This document shows, in pieces, positions 30,968-41,410 of a stretch of 64,000 bases of DNA. The position numbers were made by a program, and so were the translations under genes. Every line of letters begins with the position of its first letter. The first letter of the stretch is position 1. Origin of the DNA: an uncultured Pelagibacteraceae bacterium (GTDB taxonomy: Bacteria > Pseudomonadota > Alphaproteobacteria > Pelagibacterales > Pelagibacteraceae). Location of the stretch: positions 1 through 64,000 of the forward strand of contig CACMOQ010000006.1 of the NCBI GenBank assembly GCA_902615445.1, in the 5' to 3' direction. Under the pieces are notes generated by a model. That model had not been told where the DNA came from. It did no database searches and saw only the letters and a list, made by a program, of their open reading frames with translations.

Positions 30968-33377
30968 AGTAAAATATAAAAGAGCTATAATGATAGCTAG
31001 TTTATATCAAAATCTTATTCTCAAAAACCCAAAAATAGTTTTTCTTTTATTAATAGTTACCTTAGTGAGTTTTGGAAATTATTCAAAAGATTTTAGATTA
31101 GATGCTTCTTCAGAAACTTTATTAATAGAGGGTGATCCAGATTTAGAATATCTACGAGAAATTACTGATAGGTACGGATCAAAAGAATTTTTAGTTCTAA
31201 CTTATACCCCTAATGAGGATATGATATCAGAAAGCTCAATAAATAATTTACTGAGTTTAAAATATAAAATTCAAAGTTTAGATTGGGTTTACAGTGTTGT
31301 CACTCTCTTAGATATACCACTTTTGAATAGTTCTGATGAATCTCTACAGGAAAGATTAGAGAATTTTAAAACCCTCAAAGACGAGGGTGTAGATAGAGAG
31401 AGGGGTTTTAAAGAAATCCTAGATAGTCCTGTATTTAGGAATTTTGTTATTAGCGAAGACGGTAAAACTAGCGGGATCATTGTGAATTTAAAAAAAAGCA
31501 AAGAACTAAAAGACATCAAAAACAAGACAAAAAAAGAAATAGAAGACTTTAAAGATGACATAAAAAAACAAAACCATAAAAACATAGTTGAAATAAGAAA
31601 TGTAATTAAAAGCTATGAAAATGTTGGAAAAATCTTTTTAGGTGGGATTCCAATGATTGCTGATGACATGATGACGTTTATAAAAAGTGACATTATAGTT
31701 TTTGGTTTGGGTGTTTTTGTATTTATTGTTTTTACCTTATGGTTTGTATTTAGAAAATTAATTTGGATTATTGTTCCAATAAGCAGTTGTTTTTTTTCTG
31801 TCATAATAATGATGGGGATACTTGGATTGCTTAATTGGAAAGTTACAGTAATTTCGTCAAACTTTATAGCTCTTATGTTAATTTTAACAATGGCAATGAA
31901 TATTCATATGAGCACCCGTTTTTTACAGTTAAGAGAAAGCTTTCCTAAAAAAAATATTTTTGACCTAATCTTATTGACTACAAAAAAGATGTTTTGGCCA
32001 ATTTTATATACAGCTCTTACTACAATAATTGCTTTTTTATCTCTTATATTTAGTGAAATAAAACCGATTATAGATTTTGGATGGATGATGACCTTTGGAT
32101 TGATAACTTCTTTCATAATTACTTTCACATTACTCCCTACACTAATTAATTTTGTTCCAGAGGGAAATATTTCTTCAGATAAATATAAAGAGTCAAAAAT
32201 AACTAGTTTTTTCTCAAAGATTTCACAAAACAATCAAATAACAATTTTTATTGTTACTGGAATAATAATAATTATAAGTTTAATAGGAATAAGCCGTCTA
32301 GAGGTTGAAAATAGTTTTATCAACTACTTTAATAAAAAAACTGAAATATATAAAGGCATGAAGTTGATAGATGAAAAACTAGGTGGAACTACACCATTAG
32401 AAGTAATTTTAAAATTTCCAAAGCAAGAGGACGTAAAAAATGAGGAAGATGATGAGTTTGAGGATTGGGAGGACGATAATGAAAACGATAAAGAGAAATA
32501 TTGGTTTACTAAAGACAAAATAGATAAAATAGCCTCGGTGCACAATTATCTAGATAGTCTTCCACAGATAGGTAAGGTTTTATCTTTTTCCTCAATAATT
32601 GATGTTGCAACAATGCTCAACAACAATAAACCACTAGGAAGTTTAGAATTGGGCGTACTGTATTCTAAGATACCTGATAATATAAAAACAGAAATTGTTG
32701 ATCCGTACATCTCTATAAATGATAATGAAGCTCGAATTAGTCTAAGAATAATTGACTCACAAGAAAATTTGCGAAGAAATGATTTATTAAAAAAGATTAA
32801 CTACGACCTCAAAAATAAAATTGGATTAAAGGAAAACGAATACAAGCTTGCAGGTGTTTTAATTTTATTCAACAATTTACTTCAGAGTCTCTTTAAGTCC
32901 CAAATATTGACTTTAGGTTTAGTCATGATTGGTATATTTGCAATGTTTTTAATTCTTTTTAGAAATATTAAATTATCTTTAATTGGAGTTGTACCAAATT
33001 TTATAGCTGCATTTTTTATATTAGGTATAATTGGTCTGTTAGGAATCCCGTTAGATATGATGACAATTACCATAGCCGCAATTACTATTGGTATTGCTGT
33101 AGATAATAGTATCCATTACATTTATAGATTTAAGGAGGAATTTAATATTTTAAGGGATTACAAATCGACTATCAAAACTTGTCATGCTACAGTAGGTAAA
33201 GCTATTTTGAATACTTCAGTGACAATAGTTTTTGGTTTCTCAATATTGGTTTTATCTAAGTTTATTCCAACAATTTACTTTGGTATCTTTACAGGTCTTG
33301 CTATGTTGTTGGCGATGGTATCAGTTTTGACCTTATTGCCATCTTTAATACTTTTTATAAAACCTTTTGGAAAATAA
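30924..33377 (+). CDS. MMPL/RND-superfamily exporter (start probably the internal MIASLYQNLILKNPKIV at 30990)
   Basis: ~800 aa with two sets of TM segments and large loops; GIAVDNSIHYIYRFKEE typical of RND/SSD-family transporters. Confidence 0.82.
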   Translation: MRQCLLNLRILKLVKVKYKRAIMIASLYQNLILKNPKIVFLLLIVTLVSFGNYSKDFRLDASSETLLIEGDPDLEYLREITDRYGSKEFLVLTYTPNEDMISESSINNLLSLKYKIQSLDWVYSVVTLLDIPLLNSSDESLQERLENFKTLKDEGVDRERGFKEILDSPVFRNFVISEDGKTSGIIVNLKKSKELKDIKNKTKKEIEDFKDDIKKQNHKNIVEIRNVIKSYENVGKIFLGGIPMIADDMMTFIKSDIIVFGLGVFVFIVFTLWFVFRKLIWIIVPISSCFFSVIIMMGILGLLNWKVTVISSNFIALMLILTMAMNIHMSTRFLQLRESFPKKNIFDLILLTTKKMFWPILYTALTTIIAFLSLIFSEIKPIIDFGWMMTFGLITSFIITFTLLPTLINFVPEGNISSDKYKESKITSFFSKISQNNQITIFIVTGIIIIISLIGISRLEVENSFINYFNKKTEIYKGMKLIDEKLGGTTPLEVILKFPKQEDVKNEEDDEFEDWEDDNENDKEKYWFTKDKIDKIASVHNYLDSLPQIGKVLSFSSIIDVATMLNNNKPLGSLELGVLYSKIPDNIKTEIVDPYISINDNEARISLRIIDSQENLRRNDLLKKINYDLKNKIGLKENEYKLAGVLILFNNLLQSLFKSQILTLGLVMIGIFAMFLILFRNIKLSLIGVVPNFIAAFFILGIIGLLGIPLDMMTITIAAITIGIAVDNSIHYIYRFKEEFNILRDYKSTIKTCHATVGKAILNTSVTIVFGFSILVLSKFIPTIYFGIFTGLAMLLAMVSVLTLLPSLILFIKPFGK

Positions 33378-33383
33378 TTATTT

Positions 33384-33929
33384 ATGATTGAAATTTTAAG
33401 GGAATTTTACAATTCCATATCAATTATAGATTTAATTTACTTAATTTTAACAATTTTGTCACTAGTCAAATGTTATAGAATGGGATTTGTGCTTAGTATT
33501 TTGGCAATGAGCAAATGGTTATTTGCATATATCATGACACTAATCATTTTTCCAAAGGCAAAACCTTACGTAAAAGATATAATTGATAGTGAATATATTT
33601 TAGATATTGTTTTGGGCATTCTGATTTTTGTAATTATAATATTTCTTGTATTGCTTATTAGTAAAGGGATAAGTAAAGCAATTAAGTATACAGGACTTGG
33701 AACATTGGACTCTATATTTGGATTCTTTTTTGGATTTGTAAGATCATATATAATAGCTATTTGCCTATTTTCAGCTATACACATAGTCTATAACTATGAT
33801 AAATGGCCGACTAATTTAAATAAATCATACATCTTTCCATATTTAGAAAAAGGTAGTAATTATTTATTAAAAGAATTTCCTAATGAAAAAAGTTATCAAG
33901 ACTCAAAAGAAAAAATTGAAGAGCTTTAA
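33384..33929 (+). CDS. cvpA: CvpA family membrane protein
   Basis: Four-TM protein immediately upstream of and overlapping purF, as in the classical cvpA-purF arrangement. Confidence 0.85.
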   Translation: MIEILREFYNSISIIDLIYLILTILSLVKCYRMGFVLSILAMSKWLFAYIMTLIIFPKAKPYVKDIIDSEYILDIVLGILIFVIIIFLVLLISKGISKAIKYTGLGTLDSIFGFFFGFVRSYIIAICLFSAIHIVYNYDKWPTNLNKSYIFPYLEKGSNYLLKEFPNEKSYQDSKEKIEEL

Positions 33930-35364
33930 CTCAAAATTTAAAGAGGAATGTGGTGTATTTGGTATAAGCAATGCTAAAGATGCTTCAGCTTTGACTGCGC
34001 TTGGTCTTCACGCTCTACAGCATCGTGGACAAGAGGGATGTGGTATAGTTACTTTTGATGGCGAAAAATATTTTTCAGAAAAAAGATTTGGTTTAGTTGG
34101 TGATAATTTTAATAAAGAAAAAGTACTAAATAATCTTAAGGGTGATTATGCTATTGGTCATAATCGATATAGTACAACTGGTAATAATACTCTAAGAAAT
34201 ATTCAACCCTTTTTCGCTGATACAAATGCTGGTGGTATCGGGGTTGCCCACAATGGAAATTTAACGAATTCAATTTATCTAAGAAATAAACTAGTTGAAG
34301 ATGGCGCAATATTTTATACTACCTCAGATACTGAGACTATTGTTCAATTAATAGCTAAATCAAAAAGATCTAAAACAATTGATAAGGTTGTAGATGCAAT
34401 ATTTCAAATACAAGGTGGATATGCTTTAGTCATGTTAACTCAAACTTCTTTAATTGGAGTTAGAGATCCTTATGGAATTAGGCCACTAGTAATAGGCAAA
34501 TTAGGAAGTAGCTATGTGTTAGCATCAGAGACCTGTGCTTTAGATATTATTGGAGCAAAATTTATAAGAGAAGTAGAAAATGGTGAAATTGTTTTAATAG
34601 AAAATAATCAACTATCAAGTATCAAACCTTTTCCCCCAAAAAAAATTAGACCATGTGTGTTTGAATATATTTATTTTGCAAGACCGGACAGTCTTATAAA
34701 TAACAAAACCGCTTATGAACATAGAAAAAATTTAGGAAAAGAACTTGCTGAAGAAAATGATATTGATGCAGATATCGTTGTGCCCGTTCCGGACTCTGGA
34801 AATGCAGCAGCTTTAGGATTTTCCCAAAAATTAAAGATTAATTTTGAACATGGATTAATAAGAAATCATTATGTGGGCAGAACTTTTATTGAGCCAAGTC
34901 AGAAAATTAGAAGCTTAGGTGTTAAACTAAAGTTAAACGCTAATGAAACAACAATTAAAAATAAAAAAATAATTCTAGTAGATGACTCTTTAGTTAGAGG
35001 AACAACATCTCTTAAGATTGTTAAAATGCTTTATGATGCTGGCGCAAAAGAAGTCCATGTGAGAATAGCTTGTCCAGAAATTAAATACCCAGATTTTTAT
35101 GGAGTTGACACACCAACTAAAAAAGAATTGTTAGCTGCAAATAAATCAAATGATGAGATTTGCAAATATATTGGGGCTAGGTCTTTAAAGTTCTTATCTA
35201 TAAATGGTTTATACAGAGCTATTGGCTTTGACAAGAGAAATGAAACTTATCCTCAATTAACTGATCATTACTTTACAGGTGACTACCCAATTAAACCTGT
35301 TGATGAACTTGGTGATAGCAAGATTACTCAATTATCTTTACTAAGCACGGTATCAAACAACTAG
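33883..35364 (+). CDS. purF: Amidophosphoribosyltransferase
   Basis: KEECGVFGISNAKDASALTALGLHALQHRGQEGCGI with short propeptide, ILVDDSLVRGTTS. Confidence 0.97.
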   Translation: MKKVIKTQKKKLKSFNSKFKEECGVFGISNAKDASALTALGLHALQHRGQEGCGIVTFDGEKYFSEKRFGLVGDNFNKEKVLNNLKGDYAIGHNRYSTTGNNTLRNIQPFFADTNAGGIGVAHNGNLTNSIYLRNKLVEDGAIFYTTSDTETIVQLIAKSKRSKTIDKVVDAIFQIQGGYALVMLTQTSLIGVRDPYGIRPLVIGKLGSSYVLASETCALDIIGAKFIREVENGEIVLIENNQLSSIKPFPPKKIRPCVFEYIYFARPDSLINNKTAYEHRKNLGKELAEENDIDADIVVPVPDSGNAAALGFSQKLKINFEHGLIRNHYVGRTFIEPSQKIRSLGVKLKLNANETTIKNKKIILVDDSLVRGTTSLKIVKMLYDAGAKEVHVRIACPEIKYPDFYGVDTPTKKELLAANKSNDEICKYIGARSLKFLSINGLYRAIGFDKRNETYPQLTDHYFTGDYPIKPVDELGDSKITQLSLLSTVSNN

Positions 35365-35367
35365 ATT

Positions 35368-35925
35368 ATGAAAAAAGTTAGTTTTACAGAGATGAAAAAG
35401 GGAACTAAGGAGGATTACCTTTTTTTAGATAAATACGAAAAGGATTTTGCAAATAAGACAGCCGAAAGAATATTAAAATTTATGTCTAATCTCACTGAAA
35501 CTTTAGAGGGTTATCAAATTTCCAGATTAGAACATTCTCTTCAAAGTGCGACTAGAGCTTATAAAAATAAAGAAAGTGAAGAGATGGTAGTTGCTGCTTT
35601 ATTACATGATATTGGAGACGAATTAGCACCAATGAATCACTCCGAGTACGCTGCTGCAATTTTAAAACCTTATGTCTCAGAAAAAACTCATTGGATAATA
35701 GAAAAACATGGGGAATTTCAAATGTACTATTATGCTCACCACTTAGGAGGTAATAGAAATAAGAGAGACGAATATAAAGATCATAAATATTACCAAGCCA
35801 CTATTGATTTTTGTGAAAAATACGATCAAAGTTCCTTTGACCCAAACTATAAATCACTTCCTTTAGAATTTTTTAGGCCAATGGTAAAAAAAATTTTTTC
35901 TAGAAAGCCATATTCTTTACTTTAA
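35368..35925 (+). CDS. HD-domain protein (PhnZ/MIOX-like HD metalloprotein family)
   Basis: EHSLQSATRAYKNKESEEMVVAALLHDIGDELAPMNHSEYAAAILKPYVSEKTHWIIEKHGEFQMYYY: HD motif and distal His/Asp residues. Confidence 0.75.
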   Translation: MKKVSFTEMKKGTKEDYLFLDKYEKDFANKTAERILKFMSNLTETLEGYQISRLEHSLQSATRAYKNKESEEMVVAALLHDIGDELAPMNHSEYAAAILKPYVSEKTHWIIEKHGEFQMYYYAHHLGGNRNKRDEYKDHKYYQATIDFCEKYDQSSFDPNYKSLPLEFFRPMVKKIFSRKPYSLL

Positions 35926-35957
35926 ATCTATTCATAAAGTATTATTAAGAGATACTA

Positions 35958-37253
35958 ATGATTACCTCGAAAGAAAAAATAATCGAATATTTCAAATCTG
36001 GAATAAAAGACTCTAAAAATTTCAAAATTGGAATCGAGCATGAAAAATTTTTATTCAATAAAAATAATAATAAAAGAATTAACTATACGAAAATTAAAGA
36101 AATGTTTAACGCCTTAGTGGAATTTGGCTGGAAACCAATTTCTGAAAAAGGCAATATAATTGGTTTAAATAAAAAAGGTAAAAATATTACACTTGAACCC
36201 GGAAATCAAATTGAATTATCTGGAGACAAATTAAATAATATACATGAAGCGTGTGCAGAATCTCAGGACTATCTGTTTGAATTAAGACAAGTAACAAAAA
36301 AACTAAACATAAATATTGTGAGTGCTGGTTTTGATCCAATTTCGAGGCTAAATGAGATTCCAAATAATCCAAAGGAACGTTATAAATTAATGACTAAGAG
36401 TATGCCAGAAGGTGGAGAATTAAGCCTAGATATGATGTATAGAACTTGTGGGACACAAATTAATATTGATTATGACTCTGAAAATGATTTCATTAAAAAA
36501 TTTAAGATTGTTAATTCAATCGTTCCCATCACTATTGCTTTGTTTGCTAACTCTTCAATTGTAGAGCAAAAGAAAAGTAATTATTTATCATATAGGTCTA
36601 GGGTTTGGCAAAACACTGCTAGAGGTGGTCTACCAAAAATTTTCTTTGAAGAATTAGATTTTGAGAAATATGCTGATTTTGTAATAAACTTTCCAATTTT
36701 ATTTATTAATGATAATGAAAAATATGTATCAGGCAAAAAGTATATCTTTAAAGATTTTATGAATGGTAAAATTAATGAAATCAAAAATAGAATGCCAGAT
36801 GAAAATGATTTATCTATACATTTAAGTACGATCTTCACAGAAAATAGATTAAAGAAATATATTGAAATGAGATCTATGGATACATGTGGTTGGGATTGTT
36901 TATGTGCCGGTCCAGCATTTAATGTTGGAATATTATATGGTAATATTAATGAAACTTTTGAAGTTGTTTCTAAGTGGGAGAAAAATAAAATAATCAATGC
37001 GTATCTAGAAGTACCAAAAAAGGGTTTTAATACACAATTAATGGGTAAAGATCTTCTCTACTGGGCATCAAACTTATTGAGTATATCAAGAAAGGGATTG
37101 GAAAAAAGAGACAAACTCAATAAAAGCAAAAAAAATGAGGCTATTTTCTTAAATCATTTACAAACAATTATTGATAATAAAATAACAAACGCAGATCATA
37201 TGATTAATAAATTTTCTAAAAATGAAGATTTAAGCGAATTATATGATAAGTAA
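35958..37253 (+). CDS. gshA: Glutamate-cysteine ligase (plant/alphaproteobacterial type)
   Basis: FKIGIEHEKFLF, MPEGGELSLDMMYRTCGTQINIDYDSE, WQNTARGGLPKIFFEE; followed by gshB. Confidence 0.9.
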   Translation: MITSKEKIIEYFKSGIKDSKNFKIGIEHEKFLFNKNNNKRINYTKIKEMFNALVEFGWKPISEKGNIIGLNKKGKNITLEPGNQIELSGDKLNNIHEACAESQDYLFELRQVTKKLNINIVSAGFDPISRLNEIPNNPKERYKLMTKSMPEGGELSLDMMYRTCGTQINIDYDSENDFIKKFKIVNSIVPITIALFANSSIVEQKKSNYLSYRSRVWQNTARGGLPKIFFEELDFEKYADFVINFPILFINDNEKYVSGKKYIFKDFMNGKINEIKNRMPDENDLSIHLSTIFTENRLKKYIEMRSMDTCGWDCLCAGPAFNVGILYGNINETFEVVSKWEKNKIINAYLEVPKKGFNTQLMGKDLLYWASNLLSISRKGLEKRDKLNKSKKNEAIFLNHLQTIIDNKITNADHMINKFSKNEDLSELYDK

Positions 37254-38169
37254 AATTATAGCTATTCAAGGAGATCATTTTTCTAAAATTAATCCTGATA
37301 CAGACACCACCATTTTTTTAGCTCATGAAATTCAGAGTAAAAATTATAAAATCTTTTATTATGAACCTGAAAATTTATCGGTCATAAATTCAAAGGTTAT
37401 AGCAGAGGGTTTTTTTGTCAAATTTAATTATCGTAAAAAAAAATTTTTCAAAATATTAAAAAAATGTAAATTAAATCTCGTAAATTGTAAATTTATTTTA
37501 ATTAGACAAGACCCTCCATTTAATCTCAAGTATATTTCAACAACTTATATTCTTGAAACTATTAAAGATAAGGTAAAAATTATAAATGATCCTAGCTCTA
37601 TAAGAAAAATTTCTGAGAAACTTTATGCTATCAAATACTTAGAGTACATGCCCCCAACTATTTTTTCTCAAAATATTAATGAAATCAAAAAATTTTTTAA
37701 AAAAAATAAGAAAGTGATTTTAAAACCAATTCATGGCTTTGGTGGAAATGACATTCATTTATTAAACAAATTGAGTGTTAAATTTATAAAAAAATTTATT
37801 AAACAACACGAATACGTAATTTGTCAAAAATATTTACCAAAAATAAATAAAGGAGATAAAAGAGTTTTTTTAATAAATGGTAAAGTTATGGGCGCTATAT
37901 CAAGAATTCCAAAAAAAGGATCATTCTTAAGTAATATGAGTAAAGGAGCAAAACCAATAAATACTCAGTTAACAAAGATTGAAAAAAAAATATCTAAATT
38001 AGTTGCCAAAAATTTAAGAAAAGAAAATATTTTTCTTGCCGGAATTGATTTTATTGATCAAAAGTTAAATGGAGATATTAACGTCACCTCACCTACTGGA
38101 TTAAAAACATTTTATGATTTATCAAATATTAATTTAGCTAAAACTTTTTGGAAAGAACTTAAAGCTTGA
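37243..38169 (+). CDS. gshB: Glutathione synthetase
   Basis: FILIRQDPPFNLKYISTTYILE, ILKPIHGFGGNDI, QKYLPKINKGDKRVFLINGKVMGAISRIPKKGSFLSN. Confidence 0.9.
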   Translation: MISKIIAIQGDHFSKINPDTDTTIFLAHEIQSKNYKIFYYEPENLSVINSKVIAEGFFVKFNYRKKKFFKILKKCKLNLVNCKFILIRQDPPFNLKYISTTYILETIKDKVKIINDPSSIRKISEKLYAIKYLEYMPPTIFSQNINEIKKFFKKNKKVILKPIHGFGGNDIHLLNKLSVKFIKKFIKQHEYVICQKYLPKINKGDKRVFLINGKVMGAISRIPKKGSFLSNMSKGAKPINTQLTKIEKKISKLVAKNLRKENIFLAGIDFIDQKLNGDINVTSPTGLKTFYDLSNINLAKTFWKELKA

Positions 38170-39026
38170 AAAATTTGACTGATCAACAGAAAGGTTCTTT
38201 ACTCGCATTTGTTGCAGTAATATTTATTACTCCTGATTCATTATTTATTAGACTATCCAGTATAGATACTTGGGGACTTGTTTTTTACAGAGGAATTATA
38301 CCTTTCTTTGCAGTTTTTTTTGGAATGTTTTTAATTTACAGATTAAATTTTTTTAAAATTCTTATGACGAGTGGTATACATGGCATAATCTATGTCATCA
38401 CTTTTAGTATAACAAATATTACTTTCGTTGTATCAATTCAAAATACAAACGTAGCAAATACTCTAGTAATGATTGCTACTGCGCCTATGTTATCAGCTAT
38501 TTTAGGTGCAATTTTTCTAAAAGAACCTCCAGATAAAAAAACGCTCATATCAATTATCATTACTTTTCTGTCAGTAATTTATATTTTTTTTGACTCTCTT
38601 AAAGTGGGAAATTTTTATGGAGATATTTTAGGTTTCATTACTGCTATCGGATTAGCAGTAGGTGCGGTGACTATACGCTCAGCAAAATCAAAAAATTTAG
38701 TGCCAGCAGCAGTTGTTGGAAAAATGCTTGTGGCAACCTTTGCTTTATTATTTGTTGAAAATTTTGCACTTATAAATCAAGATCTAATCATCGTACCTTT
38801 AATGTGCATTCTATGTGTGGCTATACCATTTGTCCTAGTAACTATAGCGCCAAGATTTATACCTGCTGCCGAAGTTAATTTGTTTTTTTTATTAGAAACT
38901 ATAATAGGTCCAATGTGGGTTTGGCTGATAATTAAAGAACAACCAAGTGTTGAAACTTTGTTGGGTGGAGTTGTTATAATAATTACTATAGCTATTCACT
39001 CATTTTTGAAGCTTAGAAATGCTTAA
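38166..39026 (+). CDS. DMT-superfamily (EamA) permease; TTG start
   Basis: ~10 TM helices, internal duplication, EamA-like ITFVVSIQNTNVANTLVMIATAPMLSAILGAIFLKEPP. Confidence 0.85.
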   Translation: MKNLTDQQKGSLLAFVAVIFITPDSLFIRLSSIDTWGLVFYRGIIPFFAVFFGMFLIYRLNFFKILMTSGIHGIIYVITFSITNITFVVSIQNTNVANTLVMIATAPMLSAILGAIFLKEPPDKKTLISIIITFLSVIYIFFDSLKVGNFYGDILGFITAIGLAVGAVTIRSAKSKNLVPAAVVGKMLVATFALLFVENFALINQDLIIVPLMCILCVAIPFVLVTIAPRFIPAAEVNLFFLLETIIGPMWVWLIIKEQPSVETLLGGVVIIITIAIHSFLKLRNA

Positions 39027-39083
39027 GCTTGTCACAATTAAGACTTGATTTAATAATACATCGCGAATAACTACACCAAATTT

Positions 39084-40427
39084 ATGAATAAGGTTTTAAA
39101 AAACTCGTGGGCATTATTTCTTGGAATGGGCTTTATAATGATGGCTTATGGTTTTCAAGGATCTCTTCTTGGAGTTAGAGCAGTTCAGGAAGAGTTCAGT
39201 TTAACTTCAACCGGCTTCATGATGTCAGGATACTTTGTGGGTTATTTTATGGGCGCTGCAACTATTCCAAGTATCATCTCAAAAGTAGGTCACATAAGAG
39301 TTTTTGCAGCTTTTGCATCTTTAGCTTCTTTAGTTATTCTTGTTCACTCGGTTCTTGTAAATCCATTCATATGGTTTTTGTTAAGAGTCTTAACAGGAAT
39401 AAGTATGGTGTGTATTTATACAGTCGCAGAGAGCTGGTTAAATGATAGATCAAGTAATAAAAACAGAGGGAGTGTACTTTCAATATATATGGTCATACTT
39501 TATGGATCGATTGGCATTGGTATGTTTTTGCTCAATTTCAATAGCCCTAAGAACTTTCAACCATTTATTCTGATTTCTGTAATAACATCTGCTGCTTTAT
39601 TACCAATATTGTTAACAAAACAAAAACCTCCTACTTTTAAAAAAATTAAAGCAATGTCTTTGAAAAATCTATATGATGCATCTCCTTTTGGAATAGTAAG
39701 TTCTTTTTTTTATGGAACAATTCAATCTGCTGTTTTCACTCTTTTAGCAGTATATGCAACTTCGATGAATTTTACTATATTAGAAATATCAATAGTTACA
39801 TTTCTATTAGCAATTTCAGGTGCGATTGCACAATTTCCCATAGGAAAAATTTCAGATTTATACGACAGAAGAAAAGTTATTATTATGTCTACGTTTGGTG
39901 CTGCTATATTTGCAATAATATCTATAATTGTTTCTAGGCAAATGTATTTACCAGGTGGACTAGCAACTAGTAAGACTTTGTTTTATATTTCTTTTATTAT
40001 TTTTTCTTTTTGTAGTTTGCCAATGTTCTCATTAATTTTGGCACATACAAATGATTATATTTCAAAAGATAAATTTGTAGCTGCCGGAGCTGGTCTACAG
40101 TTTGTTTTTGGTTTGGGTGCAATAAGTGGCCCTTTCTTATGTTCTATATTTATGGATATAGTTGGTCCAAATGGTTTTTTTATTTTTTTATTTTTCTTTC
40201 ACACGGTAATTGGAGTATTTGGAGTTTATAGAATGAAAATGAGACCAACTGCAGAAAATCCAGACTCTCAGTTTGTCGCAATGCCTCAGACAATTACACC
40301 TGCTGGAATAGAGCTTAATCCAAACACAGAACACATTGAAGAGCCTTATTCCGATAAAGTTAAAGAAATATTGGAGAGAAAAGGTGTTGAGTATAAAAAA
40401 AGATATAAAAATAACGAAAAAAGTTAG
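39084..40427 (+). CDS. MFS transporter (YcaD/sugar-transporter-like)
   Basis: 12-TM; GYFVGYFMGAATIPSIISKVGHIRVFAAFASLAS, RVLTGISMVCIYTVAESWLNDR, GKISDLYDRRKVI. Confidence 0.87.
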   Translation: MNKVLKNSWALFLGMGFIMMAYGFQGSLLGVRAVQEEFSLTSTGFMMSGYFVGYFMGAATIPSIISKVGHIRVFAAFASLASLVILVHSVLVNPFIWFLLRVLTGISMVCIYTVAESWLNDRSSNKNRGSVLSIYMVILYGSIGIGMFLLNFNSPKNFQPFILISVITSAALLPILLTKQKPPTFKKIKAMSLKNLYDASPFGIVSSFFYGTIQSAVFTLLAVYATSMNFTILEISIVTFLLAISGAIAQFPIGKISDLYDRRKVIIMSTFGAAIFAIISIIVSRQMYLPGGLATSKTLFYISFIIFSFCSLPMFSLILAHTNDYISKDKFVAAGAGLQFVFGLGAISGPFLCSIFMDIVGPNGFFIFLFFFHTVIGVFGVYRMKMRPTAENPDSQFVAMPQTITPAGIELNPNTEHIEEPYSDKVKEILERKGVEYKKRYKNNEKS

Positions 40428-40553
40428 ACAATAACTATTTTAGTCATTCAAATAACACTTTCAGGTTGTATCTAATGTAAACAAGTTTCACTGTTAAATC
40501 AAAATTTATATTGAAAAATATTTTATATTTAGTGAAATAAACTTTAAAAAAAA

Positions 40554-41342
40554 ATGCCTCGAAAAAAAATTAAAACAAAAAAAACTCCCAAAAGTAATAG
40601 CCTTGGGAAAATTGCAAGTCTGACTACAAAATCAATTGGTAAAGCATTCGCAAATTATAAAAAAAATAAAGAACTTCAAAAAATTAGGTTAATCAAGCTA
40701 CAGAAATTAGAAGAAAAAAATGAAATTTTAAAAGAAAGAAAAGATCTTAAAAATTGGGAAGAAAAACTCAATAAAGAAAGCAATAAAATTAAAATGAATG
40801 AGGAAGATTTTAAGATAAGAGAAAAAAAGATAAACTCATTAGAGGAAAAACAAAAAATAGAGGCGGAAAGATTGGTAAAAAAAGATGAGCACTTAATTCA
40901 AGTTGCTAAGCAATTAACAATTAGAGAAAAAGAATTGGATATTCGTCAAGAAGAACAAAATAGGAAAGATATAGATCTTAAAGCAAGAGAGGAAGAGCAA
41001 AGACAAAAGGAGCTTAAAGAGCAGAGAAAAAAAGCAAAAGAGTTAAAAATTTTAAAAATGGAAGAGGACAAAAAAAAAGAATTTGAATACATAAAAATAA
41101 AAGAATGGGAAGAAAAATTTGATAGAGAAAAGAAGTTAAAAGAACAAAGGGAAATTTTAAGAGATCAAAGATTAAGAGAAATTGAATTAGAGAAAATGAG
41201 AAAATTTGATGAATTAGAAAATCAAAAGAATTCGATTGATTACGGATTAAAAAATCGATCAATTAATACAGAAAAAATTAAGCAAAAAGAACTTACTAGA
41301 GCGTTAGATAATTTCGATATTGATAAAACGAAAAAAAACTAA
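40554..41342 (+). CDS. Hypothetical charged coiled-coil protein
   Basis: 262 aa, Lys/Glu-rich, long predicted heptad region, no recognised domain. Confidence 0.6.
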   Translation: MPRKKIKTKKTPKSNSLGKIASLTTKSIGKAFANYKKNKELQKIRLIKLQKLEEKNEILKERKDLKNWEEKLNKESNKIKMNEEDFKIREKKINSLEEKQKIEAERLVKKDEHLIQVAKQLTIREKELDIRQEEQNRKDIDLKAREEEQRQKELKEQRKKAKELKILKMEEDKKKEFEYIKIKEWEEKFDREKKLKEQREILRDQRLREIELEKMRKFDELENQKNSIDYGLKNRSINTEKIKQKELTRALDNFDIDKTKKN

Positions 41343-41410
41343 GTATATCAATGCTTAGAGCTTAAATTGGCCAAATTTATAATAATTTAAATTGTCAAAA
41401 ATTATCAAAG

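Noticed and set aside
31289-32545. Several minus-strand ORFs (31289..31585, 31613..31804, 31904..32233, 32324..32545) inside the MMPL exporter
   Set aside because: All antisense to one long well-supported CDS; Ser/Phe/Ile-rich shadow frames including the complement of the acidic stretch (poly-Ser).
36581-36997. 138-aa minus-strand ORF inside gshA
   Set aside because: Fully antisense to gshA, composition typical of a shadow frame; no upstream signals.
41343-41410. Palindrome-like TAAATTGGCCAAATTTA between the convergent coiled-coil and amidinotransferase genes, considered as a terminator
   Set aside because: No usable loop, imperfect symmetry and AT-rich background; not strong enough to call.
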